Shown here in pieces: positions 16,604 through 26,171 of a stretch of DNA of 64,000 nt. The translations under genes were made by a program, and so were the position numbers. How positions within the stretch are numbered: the first letter of the stretch is position 1; every line of letters begins with the position of its first letter. The notes below the pieces were generated by a model that saw only the letters and a list, made by a program, of their open reading frames with translations, did not search any database and was not told the origin of the DNA. Source of the stretch: DAOUBF01 sp034432795 (GTDB lineage: Bacteria; Chloroflexota; Anaerolineae; DSLN01); NCBI GenBank assembly GCA_034432795.1, contig DAOUBF010000015.1:1-64000 (forward strand), given 5' to 3'.

Positions 16604-17449
16604 ATGAAAGTAGCGATCAACACAGGCAGCCTTTCCCTCAACGCCTTTGAAGCCCTTGAGCGCGCCCAGGCGTTGGGCTTTGACGCGGTTGAGGTGGATT
16701 TGCACCAGGCCGAGTTGCGCTACGATGGGCAGCGCAAAGCGGACCTGAGCTTCTATCAGCGCCTGGGGGAGGCCATCCGCGAGCGCGGGATGAGCGCGGT
16801 CTCGGCCCATCATCCGGTCCTGACCGGCGAGCAGGTGTTTTCGCAGCGGGTGCGCGCCGGGCTATTGCACCTCGCCATCCGAGCCACGGCTTTGCTGGAC
16901 GCACCTATCCTCGTCGTCCATCCCGCCGACATCTTCACCAGCGCCGAGGACCTAGAGACGTATTTCCTGGAACACAACGCCCCACCGGTGATCGCCGGGT
17001 TTGACGAAGCCTGGGCGCAGCTCGCCAATCGCGGGCTGCGGCTGGCGATCAAAAATGTCAGCTTTGGGCGCGGCCTCACCCTGACCAACCACGCCACGCG
17101 CCTGGCGCAGGTCGCGGATGACCTGGCCGTGCACGCGGTGCTGGATGTGTGGCGGGGAGCAGATAAGCCCAATATCCCGGCCTGGGTGGAGAAGGCGGGC
17201 AGGCGCATTGTGCTCCTGCACCTGCGGGAGGCGCTGGACGAGCGCGATCACCTCCCTCCCCTGTCGGAGAAATGGGCGGACTGGCTGCCTCTGCTCCAGG
17301 GGACGGCGGCTCAGGCCTGTGTCATCCGGGCTGCAGAAACTGAGGAGGTGCGGCGCGCACGCGACTATATCCTGTCACTGGTGAATGGGGAGCGGCAGAG
17401 GACTGGGCCGGGCCTGTCGCCTGCCGCGCCCGGTCTGTCATCTATCTAA
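16604..17449 (+). CDS. Sugar phosphate isomerase/epimerase-family TIM-barrel protein
   Basis: The 281-residue protein has the AP-endonuclease-2/xylose-isomerase-like TIM barrel: MKVAINTGSL at strand 1, GFDAVEVDL at strand 2, SAHHPV at strand 3, ILVVHP at strand 4, and VLLHLRE near the end, where metal ligands usually lie. The canonical Glu in strand 5 appears replaced by Lys-Asn (RLAIKNVSF), so metal binding may be incomplete. No substrate can be assigned. A long hairpin after the stop probably ends transcription. Confidence 0.7.
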   Translation: MKVAINTGSLSLNAFEALERAQALGFDAVEVDLHQAELRYDGQRKADLSFYQRLGEAIRERGMSAVSAHHPVLTGEQVFSQRVRAGLLHLAIRATALLDAPILVVHPADIFTSAEDLETYFLEHNAPPVIAGFDEAWAQLANRGLRLAIKNVSFGRGLTLTNHATRLAQVADDLAVHAVLDVWRGADKPNIPAWVEKAGRRIVLLHLREALDERDHLPPLSEKWADWLPLLQGTAAQACVIRAAETEEVRRARDYILSLVNGERQRTGPGLSPAAPGLSSI

Positions 17450-17453
17450 CGTG

Positions 17454-17503
17454 CTTCAAAAGCAGCGGTCATTGCCCGTCCACCCCACCCGCTGCTCTTG
17501 AAG
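17454..17503 (+). terminator. Long hairpin after the TIM-barrel gene
   Basis: Arms CTTCAAAAGCAGCGG (17454-17468) and CCGCTGCTCTTGAAG (17489-17503) pair over 14 of 15 positions around a 20-base loop. There is no strong T-run, so it may act as a terminator or as an mRNA-stabilising structure. Confidence 0.45.
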
Positions 17504-17545
17504 TTCGGCATATCAAAATGACGAGGGAGGAAAGGAGATCTAAGG

Positions 17546-19162
17546 ATGCGCAAGAGTTCTCTTCTCTGGCGACTGGCGGGGCTGGTGGTGCTCCTCAGCC
17601 TGCTGGTCACATCGGCGACGTCGGCGGCGCCGGTCAAGGCCGACCCCCGCGACAAAGTGGACCCCCAGGTTCTGGCCGCCACTGCGAACGGTCAGACGGC
17701 GGAATTTCTCGTCGTCATGGCGGAACAGGCGGACGTGAGCGCGGCCTATCAGCTCCCCACCAAACTGGAAAAGGGCCGCTATGTCTATCACACGCTGTCC
17801 AGCCTGGCCGAGCGCACTCAGGCGGGCATCAAAGCCTATCTGGAGAGCCGGGGTATCCCCTACAAGAGCTTCTTCAGCATCAATATGCTCTGGGTGCAGG
17901 GCGGGCAGGACCTGGTCCTGGAGTTGGCGGCGCGGCCGGAGGTGGGCCGCATTGCCGCCAACCCGCGCGTGCGTGTGCAACTGCCTACCCCTGAGGAACC
18001 GGCACCGCCATCCCCCAATCCGGTGGAGTGGAACGTCCAGCGCGTGAACGCCGACGATGTGTGGGCGCTGGGCTATACCGGCCAGGGCATGGTGGTGGGC
18101 ACGGCGGACACCGGCGTGCAATGGGACCACCCTGCGATCCAGCCCAACTATCGCGGCTGGAATGGCACCACCGCCGATCATAACTACAACTGGTGGGACG
18201 CGGTGGCTCAGGTCACGGCCCCGATTGACCCCAATGGCCATGGCACACACGTCACCGGCACCCAGGTGGGCGGCGATGGGCCGGGGCCATTTACCAACGA
18301 CATCGGCGTGGCGCCGGGCGCAAAGTGGATCGCCTGCCGCAACATGGAGCCTAGCGGCTTCGGCACGCCCGCCCGTTACACCGAGTGCATGGACTTCATG
18401 ATCGCGCCTTGGGACCTCAACCGCCAGAACCCCAACCCGGACCTGGCGCCGGACGCGATCAATAACTCCTGGAGTTGCCCGACCTCGGAAGGGTGCACCG
18501 ACCCGAATATCTTGCTGACGCCGGTGAACAACGTGCGGGCAGCGGGCATTGTCTTCGCGGCGGCGGCCCAGAACAGCGGCCCCCAGTGCAGCACCATCAC
18601 CGACCCGCCGGGGATTTATGACCCGGCGACCACCGTCGGCGCCACGACCAACACCGACGCGCTGGCCAGCTTCAGCAGCAAGGGGCCGATCACCCGCGAT
18701 GGCAGCAATCGCCTCAAGCCGGACATTTCCGCGCCCGGCGCCGGCGTGCGCTCCAGCTACCCGACCAACACCTATGCCACGTTGAGCGGCACCTCTATGG
18801 CCACGCCGCACGTGGCCGGGGGCGTGGCGCTCCTGCTGAGCGCCCGGCCTCAGTTGCGCGGCAACGTGGACGCCATTGAATCCGTGCTGTTTGCCAGCGC
18901 CTACCGTAACCTGCCTGCCCCACCTCCGCCTACGACGTGCGGCGGCACGCCCTATGATGTCTATCCCAACAACATCTACGGCTATGGGCGTCTGGACCTG
19001 CTGGCAGCCGTCAACGTTCCGACGGCGGTGGAACTGGCGCAGTTCAGCGGAGCGGCACAGCCCGCTTCGTCCCACTGGCTGATCGCTTTGGGGCTGGTGA
19101 CGCTCATGGCGGCCAGCTTCCTGGGCCTGGCGCTCTTCATCCGGCGCGGGCGCGTCGCCTAG
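17546..19162 (+). CDS. Exported subtilisin-family (S8) serine protease with C-terminal membrane anchor
   Basis: This 538-residue S8 protease has a signal peptide (MRKSSLLWRL plus hydrophobic core) and an inhibitor-I9-like propeptide (about residues 45-150). The catalytic domain has the triad Asp188 (GTADTGVQW), His232 (NGHGTHVTG) and Ser417 (GTSMATPHVAGG), and the oxyanion-hole Asn in AAAQNSGP. The C-terminus ends in a single membrane helix followed by RRGR, so the enzyme is probably tethered to the outside of the membrane. Domain order resembles bacillopeptidase F-like proteases. The start has GGAAAGGAG upstream. Confidence 0.9.
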   Translation: MRKSSLLWRLAGLVVLLSLLVTSATSAAPVKADPRDKVDPQVLAATANGQTAEFLVVMAEQADVSAAYQLPTKLEKGRYVYHTLSSLAERTQAGIKAYLESRGIPYKSFFSINMLWVQGGQDLVLELAARPEVGRIAANPRVRVQLPTPEEPAPPSPNPVEWNVQRVNADDVWALGYTGQGMVVGTADTGVQWDHPAIQPNYRGWNGTTADHNYNWWDAVAQVTAPIDPNGHGTHVTGTQVGGDGPGPFTNDIGVAPGAKWIACRNMEPSGFGTPARYTECMDFMIAPWDLNRQNPNPDLAPDAINNSWSCPTSEGCTDPNILLTPVNNVRAAGIVFAAAAQNSGPQCSTITDPPGIYDPATTVGATTNTDALASFSSKGPITRDGSNRLKPDISAPGAGVRSSYPTNTYATLSGTSMATPHVAGGVALLLSARPQLRGNVDAIESVLFASAYRNLPAPPPPTTCGGTPYDVYPNNIYGYGRLDLLAAVNVPTAVELAQFSGAAQPASSHWLIALGLVTLMAASFLGLALFIRRGRVA

Positions 19163-19260
19163 AACAGACGGAGGACGGCCCCCTCCCCCTCTCCTCCCCT
19201 TATAGGGGAGGAGAGGGAGGGGAGAGGTTCATCCGTCCTCCGTCGTCCGTCTCCGTCAAC
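19163..19260. repeat. Nested palindrome combining two repeat families
   Basis: The outer arms GACGGAGGACGG and CCGTCCTCCGTCGTCC enclose an inner CCCTCTCCTCCCC-TTATA-GGGGAGGAGAGGG stem. The two families that occur separately elsewhere (6241/8872 type and 7475 type) are nested here, as if one inserted into the other. It fills the whole gap between the protease gene and the next start. Confidence 0.65.
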
Positions 19261-20160
19261 ATGAAATACGTCGTCAGCGTCAGCCTGGGCAGTTCAACCC
19301 GCGATAAGACCGTTGAGGTGGAACTGTGCGGCGAGGTGGTGCACATTGAGCGCCGCGGCACCGACGGTGATGTTGAGAAGGCCATCCGCCTGTTCACCGA
19401 GCTGGATGGGCAGGTGGATGCCCTGGGCGTGGGCGGGATTGACCTGTGGGTGGTGGTGGGGGAGCGCGTTTACCCGCTGTATGATGCCCTGCGCCTCGTC
19501 CAAAATGTCAAGAAGACGCCCTATGTGGATGGGAGCGGGCTGAAAGAGACCCTGGAACGGCGGGTGATGCAGGTCGTTGAACCCCAGGTCGGCCACAAAA
19601 TCCAGCCCAAGCGGGCGCTCCTGACGGCAGCGGTGGCCCGCTACGGGATGACCCTCTCCTTTGAGCAGGCGGGCTATGACTGCCGCTACGGGGATTTCAT
19701 GTTCAGCCTGGGCATCCCCATCGCCCTGCGCGGCCTGCGCACCTTGCATGTCCTCTCGGCGCTGCTTCTGCCCCTCATCGGTCGCCTGCCCATGAAGATG
19801 CTCTATCCGACGGGGGAGAAGCAGGAGGAGAATGTCCCCAGGTACGAATCGTGGTATCATTGGGCCGGCGTGGTGGCGGGGGACTTTCTGTACATCAAGC
19901 GCCACCTGCCGCTGGACATGCGCGGGCGGACGATTGTGACGAATACCACCACGCCGGAGGATGTGCAGATGCTGCGTGAGCGCGGCGTGCGTTTGCTGGT
20001 GACCACGACGCCGGTGCTGGAGGGGCGTTCGTTCGGCACGAACGTGATGGAAGCGGCGATCACGGCGCTGGCGGGTAAGGGGCGCCGTCTCAGCTTTGCC
20101 GAACTGGACGAATGGATTGAACGGCTGGACTTGAAGCCGCAGATTCAGGAGCTGAATTAG
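19261..20160 (+). CDS. Conserved protein resembling the family labelled quinate 5-dehydrogenase
   Basis: The 299-residue protein begins MKYVVSVSLGSSTRDKTVEV and has ELDGQVDALGVGGIDLW, TPYVDGSGLKETLERR and TNTTTPEDVQMLRERG-VRLLVTTTP. These are recalled from a conserved family that databases label quinate 5-dehydrogenase, though the sequence lacks a classical Rossmann GxGxxG near the N-terminus. The true activity is uncertain. A hydrophobic stretch near residues 155-180 could sit at the membrane. The next gene starts 112 bases downstream after a palindromic repeat. Confidence 0.5.
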   Translation: MKYVVSVSLGSSTRDKTVEVELCGEVVHIERRGTDGDVEKAIRLFTELDGQVDALGVGGIDLWVVVGERVYPLYDALRLVQNVKKTPYVDGSGLKETLERRVMQVVEPQVGHKIQPKRALLTAAVARYGMTLSFEQAGYDCRYGDFMFSLGIPIALRGLRTLHVLSALLLPLIGRLPMKMLYPTGEKQEENVPRYESWYHWAGVVAGDFLYIKRHLPLDMRGRTIVTNTTTPEDVQMLRERGVRLLVTTTPVLEGRSFGTNVMEAAITALAGKGRRLSFAELDEWIERLDLKPQIQELN

Positions 20161-20165
20161 GGGGT

Positions 20166-20254
20166 TAACTGCAAAGAACGCCAGGGGATCGCAAAGGTTC
20201 TATATGGCTCTTTCTCTGTGGGGGCCTTTGCGTCCTTTGTGCTCTTTGCGGTTG
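20166..20254. repeat. Palindromic AACTGCAAAGA / TCTTTGCGGTT repeat
   Basis: AACTGCAAAGAACGCCAGGG and TGTGCTCTTTGCGGTT are imperfect inverted arms around an AT-richer centre. The layout resembles the ACCGCAGAG family but with AAAG/CTTT in place of AGAG/CTCT. It forms the gap before the nucleotidyltransferase gene. Confidence 0.5.
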
Positions 20255-20272
20255 GTCATCCGACCTCTTCAT

Positions 20273-21067
20273 ATGGACGTGATTGTCACCGCCGGGGGGG
20301 TGCCTGCCCCTGGCGAGCCGCTCTATCCTGTCACCCAGGGCAAGCCCAAGGCGCTGATCCCTATCCTGGGGCGGCCCATGATCGCCTACGTGCTGGATGC
20401 CCTGCTCGGCTCAAAGCAGGTCGGGCGGGTTGTGATCGCGGGCCTGCCGCCAGAAGCCATCGCGGGTCTGCCCGGCCCGCTGATCTCCCTGCCCTCGCAG
20501 GGGGGGATGCTGGAGAATATTGAGGCCGGGCTGGAGTGCCTGCGCCGCTCGGAGGCCCCCTCTGAATATGTGCTGATCTGTAGCTCCGATGTTCCCCTGA
20601 TCACGCCGGAGGTCGTCAATTTTGTGATCAACGCCTGCCTGCGCCAGCCGGGCTATGACCTGTATTACACGGTGGTGGAGAAGTCGGTGATGGAGGCGCG
20701 CTTCCCCGGCTCGCGGCGCACCTACGCGCGGATCAAAGAGGGCGCCTTCACCGGGGGCGACCTGACCCTGTTGCGGCTCAACCCGCCGGATACGCCGCGT
20801 GATCTATGGCAGAAGCTGATCGCGGCGCGCAAAAGCCCCTGGCGCCAGGCCGAACTCATCGGTTTCTGGCCGCTGATCAAGTTCATCACGCGGCGCTTTA
20901 CCATCGCCGACGCCGAACGGCTGGCCGTGAAGGTCGGCAGGATGCGCGGGCGGGTGGTGATCTCGCCCTATCCCGAACTGGCCATGGACGTGGACAAGCC
21001 CGGTCAGTTGGCGATCATTGAGCAGGAACTGGCCAGGCGAGCACAGTCGGTGGCCAGCAGCCGCTAG
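20273..21067 (+). CDS. Nucleotidyltransferase-family protein (MobA/GlmU-like fold)
   Basis: Start ATG 20273 removes an upstream extension translated from repeat. The 264-residue product has the NTP-transferase signature in the form VTAGGVPAPGEPLYPVTQG-KPKALIPILGRPMI (the Lys of KPKALI contacts the nucleotide phosphates) and the metal-binding Asp in ICSSDVPLIT. It probably transfers a nucleotidyl group to a sugar phosphate or cofactor precursor; substrate unknown. It is followed after 27 bases by a PAP2 phosphatase gene, hinting at lipid- or glycan-related metabolism. Confidence 0.75.
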   Translation: MDVIVTAGGVPAPGEPLYPVTQGKPKALIPILGRPMIAYVLDALLGSKQVGRVVIAGLPPEAIAGLPGPLISLPSQGGMLENIEAGLECLRRSEAPSEYVLICSSDVPLITPEVVNFVINACLRQPGYDLYYTVVEKSVMEARFPGSRRTYARIKEGAFTGGDLTLLRLNPPDTPRDLWQKLIAARKSPWRQAELIGFWPLIKFITRRFTIADAERLAVKVGRMRGRVVISPYPELAMDVDKPGQLAIIEQELARRAQSVASSR

Positions 21068-21094
21068 TCGGATGGCTGCAGAGGAAAGGGTCGC

Positions 21095-21649
21095 GTGGAC
21101 ACAGAGACGCGGATAGGAAGTGCGAAGGGGATAGAACAGTTGCTCCTGCGTGATGAGGCGGCGTCGGCACGGCTGGCGGGCTGGCTGCAACGGTCGGGGT
21201 TGAGGCCGGTGGCCTGGGCCATCGCCCACTCCGGCGACAGCGTGCTCTGGTTTCTGGCCGGGCTGGCCGCGTTTTTCCTGGGCAGCGGTGAGGTGCGCCG
21301 GGCGGGGGCAGTGGTGGCCGTGCTTGTGCCGGTGTTGGCCGTGCTGGCCTTCGGGCTGAAGGCCCTGTTTCGGCGAGCGCGCCCGCCGGGGGAGCGGGGC
21401 ACGCTCTACGTCCACTTTGATGTCCACGCCTTTCCTTCCAGCCACGCTGTGCGCATGGGGGGGCTGGCGGCGGCGCTGGCCTTCCTGGCACCCCCCTGGG
21501 CCACCGGCGTGCTTGTCCTCTGGGCGGTGCTCGTCAGCCTGGCGCGGGTGGGGCTGGGAATTCACTATCTGCTGGATGTGAGCGCCGGGCTGGTGCTCGG
21601 CGCGGTGTTGGGGGGCCTCCTGGGTCAGGTTGTGCTCCGCCTGGTTTAG
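21095..21649 (+). CDS. PAP2-superfamily membrane phosphatase
   Basis: The 184-residue integral membrane protein has the three phosphatase motifs: KALFRRARP (KxxxxxxRP), PSSHAVR (PSGH variant) and SLARVGLGIHYLLDV (SRxxxxxHxxxD with Ala-Arg). It likely dephosphorylates a lipid phosphate such as undecaprenyl pyrophosphate or phosphatidate at the membrane surface. It starts at GTG 21095 with GGAAAGG upstream and ends 13 bases before the GNAT gene. Confidence 0.85.
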   Translation: MDTETRIGSAKGIEQLLLRDEAASARLAGWLQRSGLRPVAWAIAHSGDSVLWFLAGLAAFFLGSGEVRRAGAVVAVLVPVLAVLAFGLKALFRRARPPGERGTLYVHFDVHAFPSSHAVRMGGLAAALAFLAPPWATGVLVLWAVLVSLARVGLGIHYLLDVSAGLVLGAVLGGLLGQVVLRLV

Positions 21650-21662
21650 GGTGGGGAGCGAT

Positions 21663-22901
21663 ATGAGTCAGGTGAGATTAGCGCGGCGGGCAGAGGCCGA
21701 CATGGGCGAAGTATTGGATGTGCTCGCCGCCGTGTTCGCAGAGACCCAACGGGCGTGGTTTGAGGCGGGCCTGTGCGATCCCCCTTATCCCCAAAGCGTC
21801 GGCTTTATCGCCCGCGCAGAGGGGCGCATCGTCAGCCATGTGGAGCTTCTGGATATGCCCGTGCGCTATGGCGACACGATCATCCACGTGGCGGCGATCA
21901 GCGGAGTGGCCACCCTGCCCGCATGGCGCGGGCGCGGGCTGGCCAGCGCGCTCATGGAGCAGGCCATGGCCGAGATGGCGGCGCGGGACATGCCGCTGGC
22001 GGTCCTGCTCACGGGCAGCCAGGCGTTCTACGAGCGGCTGGGCTGGAGCGATTGGCCGCCACCGGGGTGCGCTATCGGTTGGGCGGACGCTCAAGAGATG
22101 GCCGCTCATTTGAGCACGCCCGCGCAGGTCTCCGTGGCGGCCTACCGGCCGGGCGATCTGGCCGAGATGATGGCGCTATACGCGCGCTTTAACGCTGGCA
22201 GGCCGGGGGCGCTGGTTCGACCAGAGCGCTATTGGCGCAGCCTGCTTGTGCGCTGGTTAGAAGCGACGGAGTATCCAGGGCAGCGCAATGCGGTCTATGT
22301 GGCGCGGCGAGAGGGGCGACTGGTCGGTTATGGTTTCGCCTTCTCAGAAGAAGATGCCCTGGTAATCTCAGAGGTGGCCTATGACGACACAGATGCCGTG
22401 GGTCCGCTGCTGAGGGCGCTGGTGGCCGGCATGGGCGAGGCCGGACGGCGTCGGCTGGTCGCCATCTTGCCCTGGGACAATGCCGCGCTGGGGCTTCTCC
22501 AGGCCACCGGGCGGAGTGCTCCGGCAGGGCCGATGGGCATCCTGTGGCGGATCAACGACCTGGCGGGGCTGTTACGGCAGGTGAAGCCGGTGTTGGAGCA
22601 GCGCTTACAATCCTCACCCCTTCCCCTGGTGGAGGGCGGCGGGGGCATCGTCCTGGCTTATGAGCGCGGCGAAGTGAGATTGGAGGTGCATCAGGGCCGA
22701 TTGGAGATGCGCCAGGCGGGCAATCACACAAGGCCGCCTTATTGCCGCCTCTCTCAGACGGATATGGTCAACCTGCTGTTGGGGAGCTACGCTTCACCGG
22801 ACTGGCTGGACAGGCTGGGGCTGCCGGAGGAAGCGCGACCGCTGTTGGAGACGCTCTTCCCGCCAGCAGGCGGCATATTCTGGCTGACAGATAACTTCTA
22901 G
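21663..22901 (+). CDS. GNAT-family N-acetyltransferase with extended C-terminus (Eis-like layout)
   Basis: The start at 21663 has GTGGGGAG upstream. The N-terminal GNAT domain has SGVATLPAWRGRGLASALME, matching the acetyl-CoA motif A (Q/RxxGxG/A), and LTGSQAFYERLGW. A second GNAT-like half and a C-terminal region with a sterol-carrier-like strand pattern bring it to 412 residues, the size of Eis-type acetyltransferases. Substrate is unknown. It ends 13 bases from the converging ABC permease gene. Confidence 0.75.
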   Translation: MSQVRLARRAEADMGEVLDVLAAVFAETQRAWFEAGLCDPPYPQSVGFIARAEGRIVSHVELLDMPVRYGDTIIHVAAISGVATLPAWRGRGLASALMEQAMAEMAARDMPLAVLLTGSQAFYERLGWSDWPPPGCAIGWADAQEMAAHLSTPAQVSVAAYRPGDLAEMMALYARFNAGRPGALVRPERYWRSLLVRWLEATEYPGQRNAVYVARREGRLVGYGFAFSEEDALVISEVAYDDTDAVGPLLRALVAGMGEAGRRRLVAILPWDNAALGLLQATGRSAPAGPMGILWRINDLAGLLRQVKPVLEQRLQSSPLPLVEGGGGIVLAYERGEVRLEVHQGRLEMRQAGNHTRPPYCRLSQTDMVNLLLGSYASPDWLDRLGLPEEARPLLETLFPPAGGIFWLTDNF

Positions 22902-22914
22902 GGGCACATCCTTC

Positions 22915-23854
22915 TCATAAATCGCGGTGCTGGAAGAGCAGCATCGCCAGGCCCAGCATCACCGCCGTGTAAATGAGCGCGTAGATGACCATCGCCGGGC
23001 TGGGGAGGGAGAGCGCCGCGAAGGGACTCATGCCCAGGTCGCGGGTCAGCGGCGATTGCATCTGATAGGACGCCAGCCGCCACAGCGCCTCGCTGGGCAT
23101 GATCAGGCTGGAGACAATGCCGATATCAATGACCGTCTCGTTGTGCATGACTGCACCGATCTGCTCCACCCAGCCCCCCACGAATGCCAGCCCGTACAGC
23201 CCGAAGACGAGCACCCCATTGGCCAGCGTGGACAGACGCGTCCCGCCCAGGATGGAGAGCGTCAGCACCAGCGCGCCCTCCAGCACCATGAGCGCCAGCC
23301 CGGACACGATATTGGGCGTGGTATAGCCGCCGAGGATGCGCACGGCCAGGATCACGCCGCCCGCCATGAGCACCAAATAGAGTGAGATCATGGCGAGAAA
23401 CCCCAGCCACTTGCCCAGGACGACCTGCCAGCGGCGCAGCGGCTTGGTGACGATCGTCTGGATCGTGCCGGAGGCGATCTCGCCGGAGAGGGTGTCCACC
23501 GAGATCAGCGCGGCCATCATAATGATGAGGAAGTTGACCACATACAGCCCGGCCATGCTGAGGAAACCGTAGACCTCGCGCATCAGGCGCTCATCGGCGA
23601 TGCTCCCGCTGCGGAGGATGTCGCGCTGGATAAAGTACACGCCGATACTGAACAGCGCCAGGAAGGCCAGGCCCAGGACGAACCCCAGCACCAGGATGCG
23701 CCGCCGCCGGGCCTCGTGAAAGGTCAGGCGGGTGATGATCAGGATCGGGCCTAACCCCCCAGCCCCCTGCCCAATGAGGGCAGGGGCAGCCTTATGCTTC
23801 TCCCCTATCAGAGAAGCGGCCGGGGGAGGGGGCGTCAGGGCGTCTTCGCGCAGA

Positions 23855-23877
<23 letters not shown>
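22915..23877 (-). CDS. ABC-2 type transporter permease
   Basis: The 320-residue product has about six membrane segments beginning near residue 60, with the NFLIIMMAALISVDTLSGEIASGTIQ-type stretch characteristic of ABC-2 permeases that pair with stand-alone ATPases. Residues about 14-43 (proline- and glycine-rich) are translated from a palindromic CCCTGCCC/GGGCAGGG repeat and have no place in the family. It overlaps the ATPase gene by 23 bases, so the two form one exporter; the cargo is unknown. Confidence 0.85.
23750..23835. repeat. Palindromic repeat within the ABC permease N-terminal coding region
   Basis: CCCCTGCCC-AATGA-GGGCAGGGG is a tight hairpin, followed by GGGGGAGGGGGCG. It is in frame in the permease gene, upstream of the first membrane helix. 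Confidence 0.6.
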
Positions 23878-24781
<904 letters not shown>

Positions 24782-24837
24782 CTCGTCAAACGTCAGGCGT
24801 CAAACGTCTCTCCAATCCCTCACAGATTGACCTCCAC

Positions 24838-24926
24838 TTATATTCACCGCAGAGCACGCAGAGAACGCAGAGATTGATAAATAAAAATTCCCTGCGCGCT
24901 CAGCGCTCTCTGCGGTAAATTCCTGT
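24838..24926. repeat. ACCGCAGAG/CTCTGCGGT palindromic repeat, copy 1
   Basis: About 85 bases with inverted ends ACCGCAGAGCACGCAGAG and CAGCGCTCTCTGCGGT around an AT-rich core GATTGATAAATAAAAATTCC. Nearly identical copies lie at 38817 and 45701, a divergent one at 44161 and a half at 16556. It has the shape of a short non-coding mobile element with no transposase. Confidence 0.75.
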
Positions 24927-24931
24927 GGCGG

Positions 24932-24959
24932 GTGGGGGCGCATGGCTGTGCGCCCCCAC
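24932..24959. terminator. Perfect 11-bp hairpin, possible terminator
   Basis: GTGGGGGCGCA and TGCGCCCCCAC pair perfectly around TGGCTG. It lies between the 3-prime end of the anti-sigma gene and the ABC ATPase start. No T-run follows on either strand. Confidence 0.45.
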
Positions 24960-24992
24960 TGAATCTCCCATCGCTACTCCCTGTATATCCCC

Positions 24993-26171
24993 CTACTGGA
25001 GCGAGTTTGCCACCGCCAGTATGTCCTCGGCATTGCCCTGCCCGGCGAGCGAATAGACGACGCCGTTCTTCTGCCAGAGCAGGATGTAGTGAGGGGCGTA
25101 GCCGCGCTCCGGTGTGCTGCGCTCGGTGATCAGCACGCCGCTGACCCCATCTACGCTCACGTCGCGGAAGGCAGTGATGTCCGTCGGCAGGGGGATGACC
25201 AGGGTGGACGACCAGTCAATGCTGCGGCTGAACTGGCGCGCTTCCTCCGGCGACAGGCCCAGCAGGCGCAAGCCGGCCTCGCCCAACTGCGCCAGATTCA
25301 CACCCGGCGGCAGGTTCACCGTGGGGCTGCGCAGTTGCGTCAGGACGAACGCGCCACCAGACCTGATCTGGGGCCTTCCATACTGTGCAATAACTACGGG
25401 CGGCACCTCAATCGTGACGGTGGCGCCGTCCAGCGCCTGGGGCAACTGGACGTCGCTGAGACCGGCCAGGTCAAGCAGCGCCTGAGCGCGGGCGCGGTCC
25501 ACCACGATCTGCGCTGCCATCCCGTCCTCCACGCGGATGTCGGGCTGTGTACTCGCCCCGTCGGGGAGGGTGGCCGGTAGGCGCACCGGGATACCGGCCA
25601 GCGCGGAGGCTTCAGCGGCGCTGGCCACGCTCTGTGGCGGGCCGGGTTCCTTCAGCACCGTCACGCTATCGGAGAGGAGTTGGTTGATATTGGCGCTGAA
25701 CGCCTCGCCGTTGAACTGAACCTGATTCGGGTCAAATGAGACGACGGCGAACTTGCGCACACGGAAAATGCCCAGGATCTCCCCGGCGGCAGCGCGCACT
25801 GGCTCCAGGCTGAATAGGAAAGCGAAGATCAACAGCGCCGCCAGGCTTCCCCAGAGCAGGCGATGCGATGTCCACAGCGATTTGAGGCGTGAATTCATCT
25901 TTTCCCTCCACTGATAAGCAGGTGATGTGGAATGTGCGATACGTGAAGCACTGAAACGCGCCAGGGCGACAGAGGCAGGCGTTGGTGCCTCGTTCGCCAG
26001 CGGCGTAAGCACTGCCAGGTGACGCGCCACCCGTTCAGCGCGGCTGGCGAGCGCCTCCACACGGGCCTGGCAATCTGCGCAGGCGTTCAGATGGGCAGCG
26101 ATGGCCCTGTGGACGTCAGGGCTGACCTCGCCATCCAGATAAGCACGGAGCATTCCATCCTCATAGTGCAT
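24993..26171 (-). CDS. Anti-sigma factor with zinc-finger domain and large extracytoplasmic domain
   Basis: Start ATG 26171 (MHYEDGML) has GAAGGAG upstream and overlaps the sigma factor stop. The N-terminus has the zf-HC2/ZAS motif HLNACADC that sequesters an ECF sigma factor. One membrane helix (about residues 115-135, LLWGSLAALLIFAFLFSL) is followed by about 260 extracytoplasmic residues that presumably sense an envelope signal. Partner: the ECF sigma factor encoded just upstream. Confidence 0.85.
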   Translation of the reverse strand: MHYEDGMLRAYLDGEVSPDVHRAIAAHLNACADCQARVEALASRAERVARHLAVLTPLANEAPTPASVALARFSASRIAHSTSPAYQWREKMNSRLKSLWTSHRLLWGSLAALLIFAFLFSLEPVRAAAGEILGIFRVRKFAVVSFDPNQVQFNGEAFSANINQLLSDSVTVLKEPGPPQSVASAAEASALAGIPVRLPATLPDGASTQPDIRVEDGMAAQIVVDRARAQALLDLAGLSDVQLPQALDGATVTIEVPPVVIAQYGRPQIRSGGAFVLTQLRSPTVNLPPGVNLAQLGEAGLRLLGLSPEEARQFSRSIDWSSTLVIPLPTDITAFRDVSVDGVSGVLITERSTPERGYAPHYILLWQKNGVVYSLAGQGNAEDILAVANSLQ

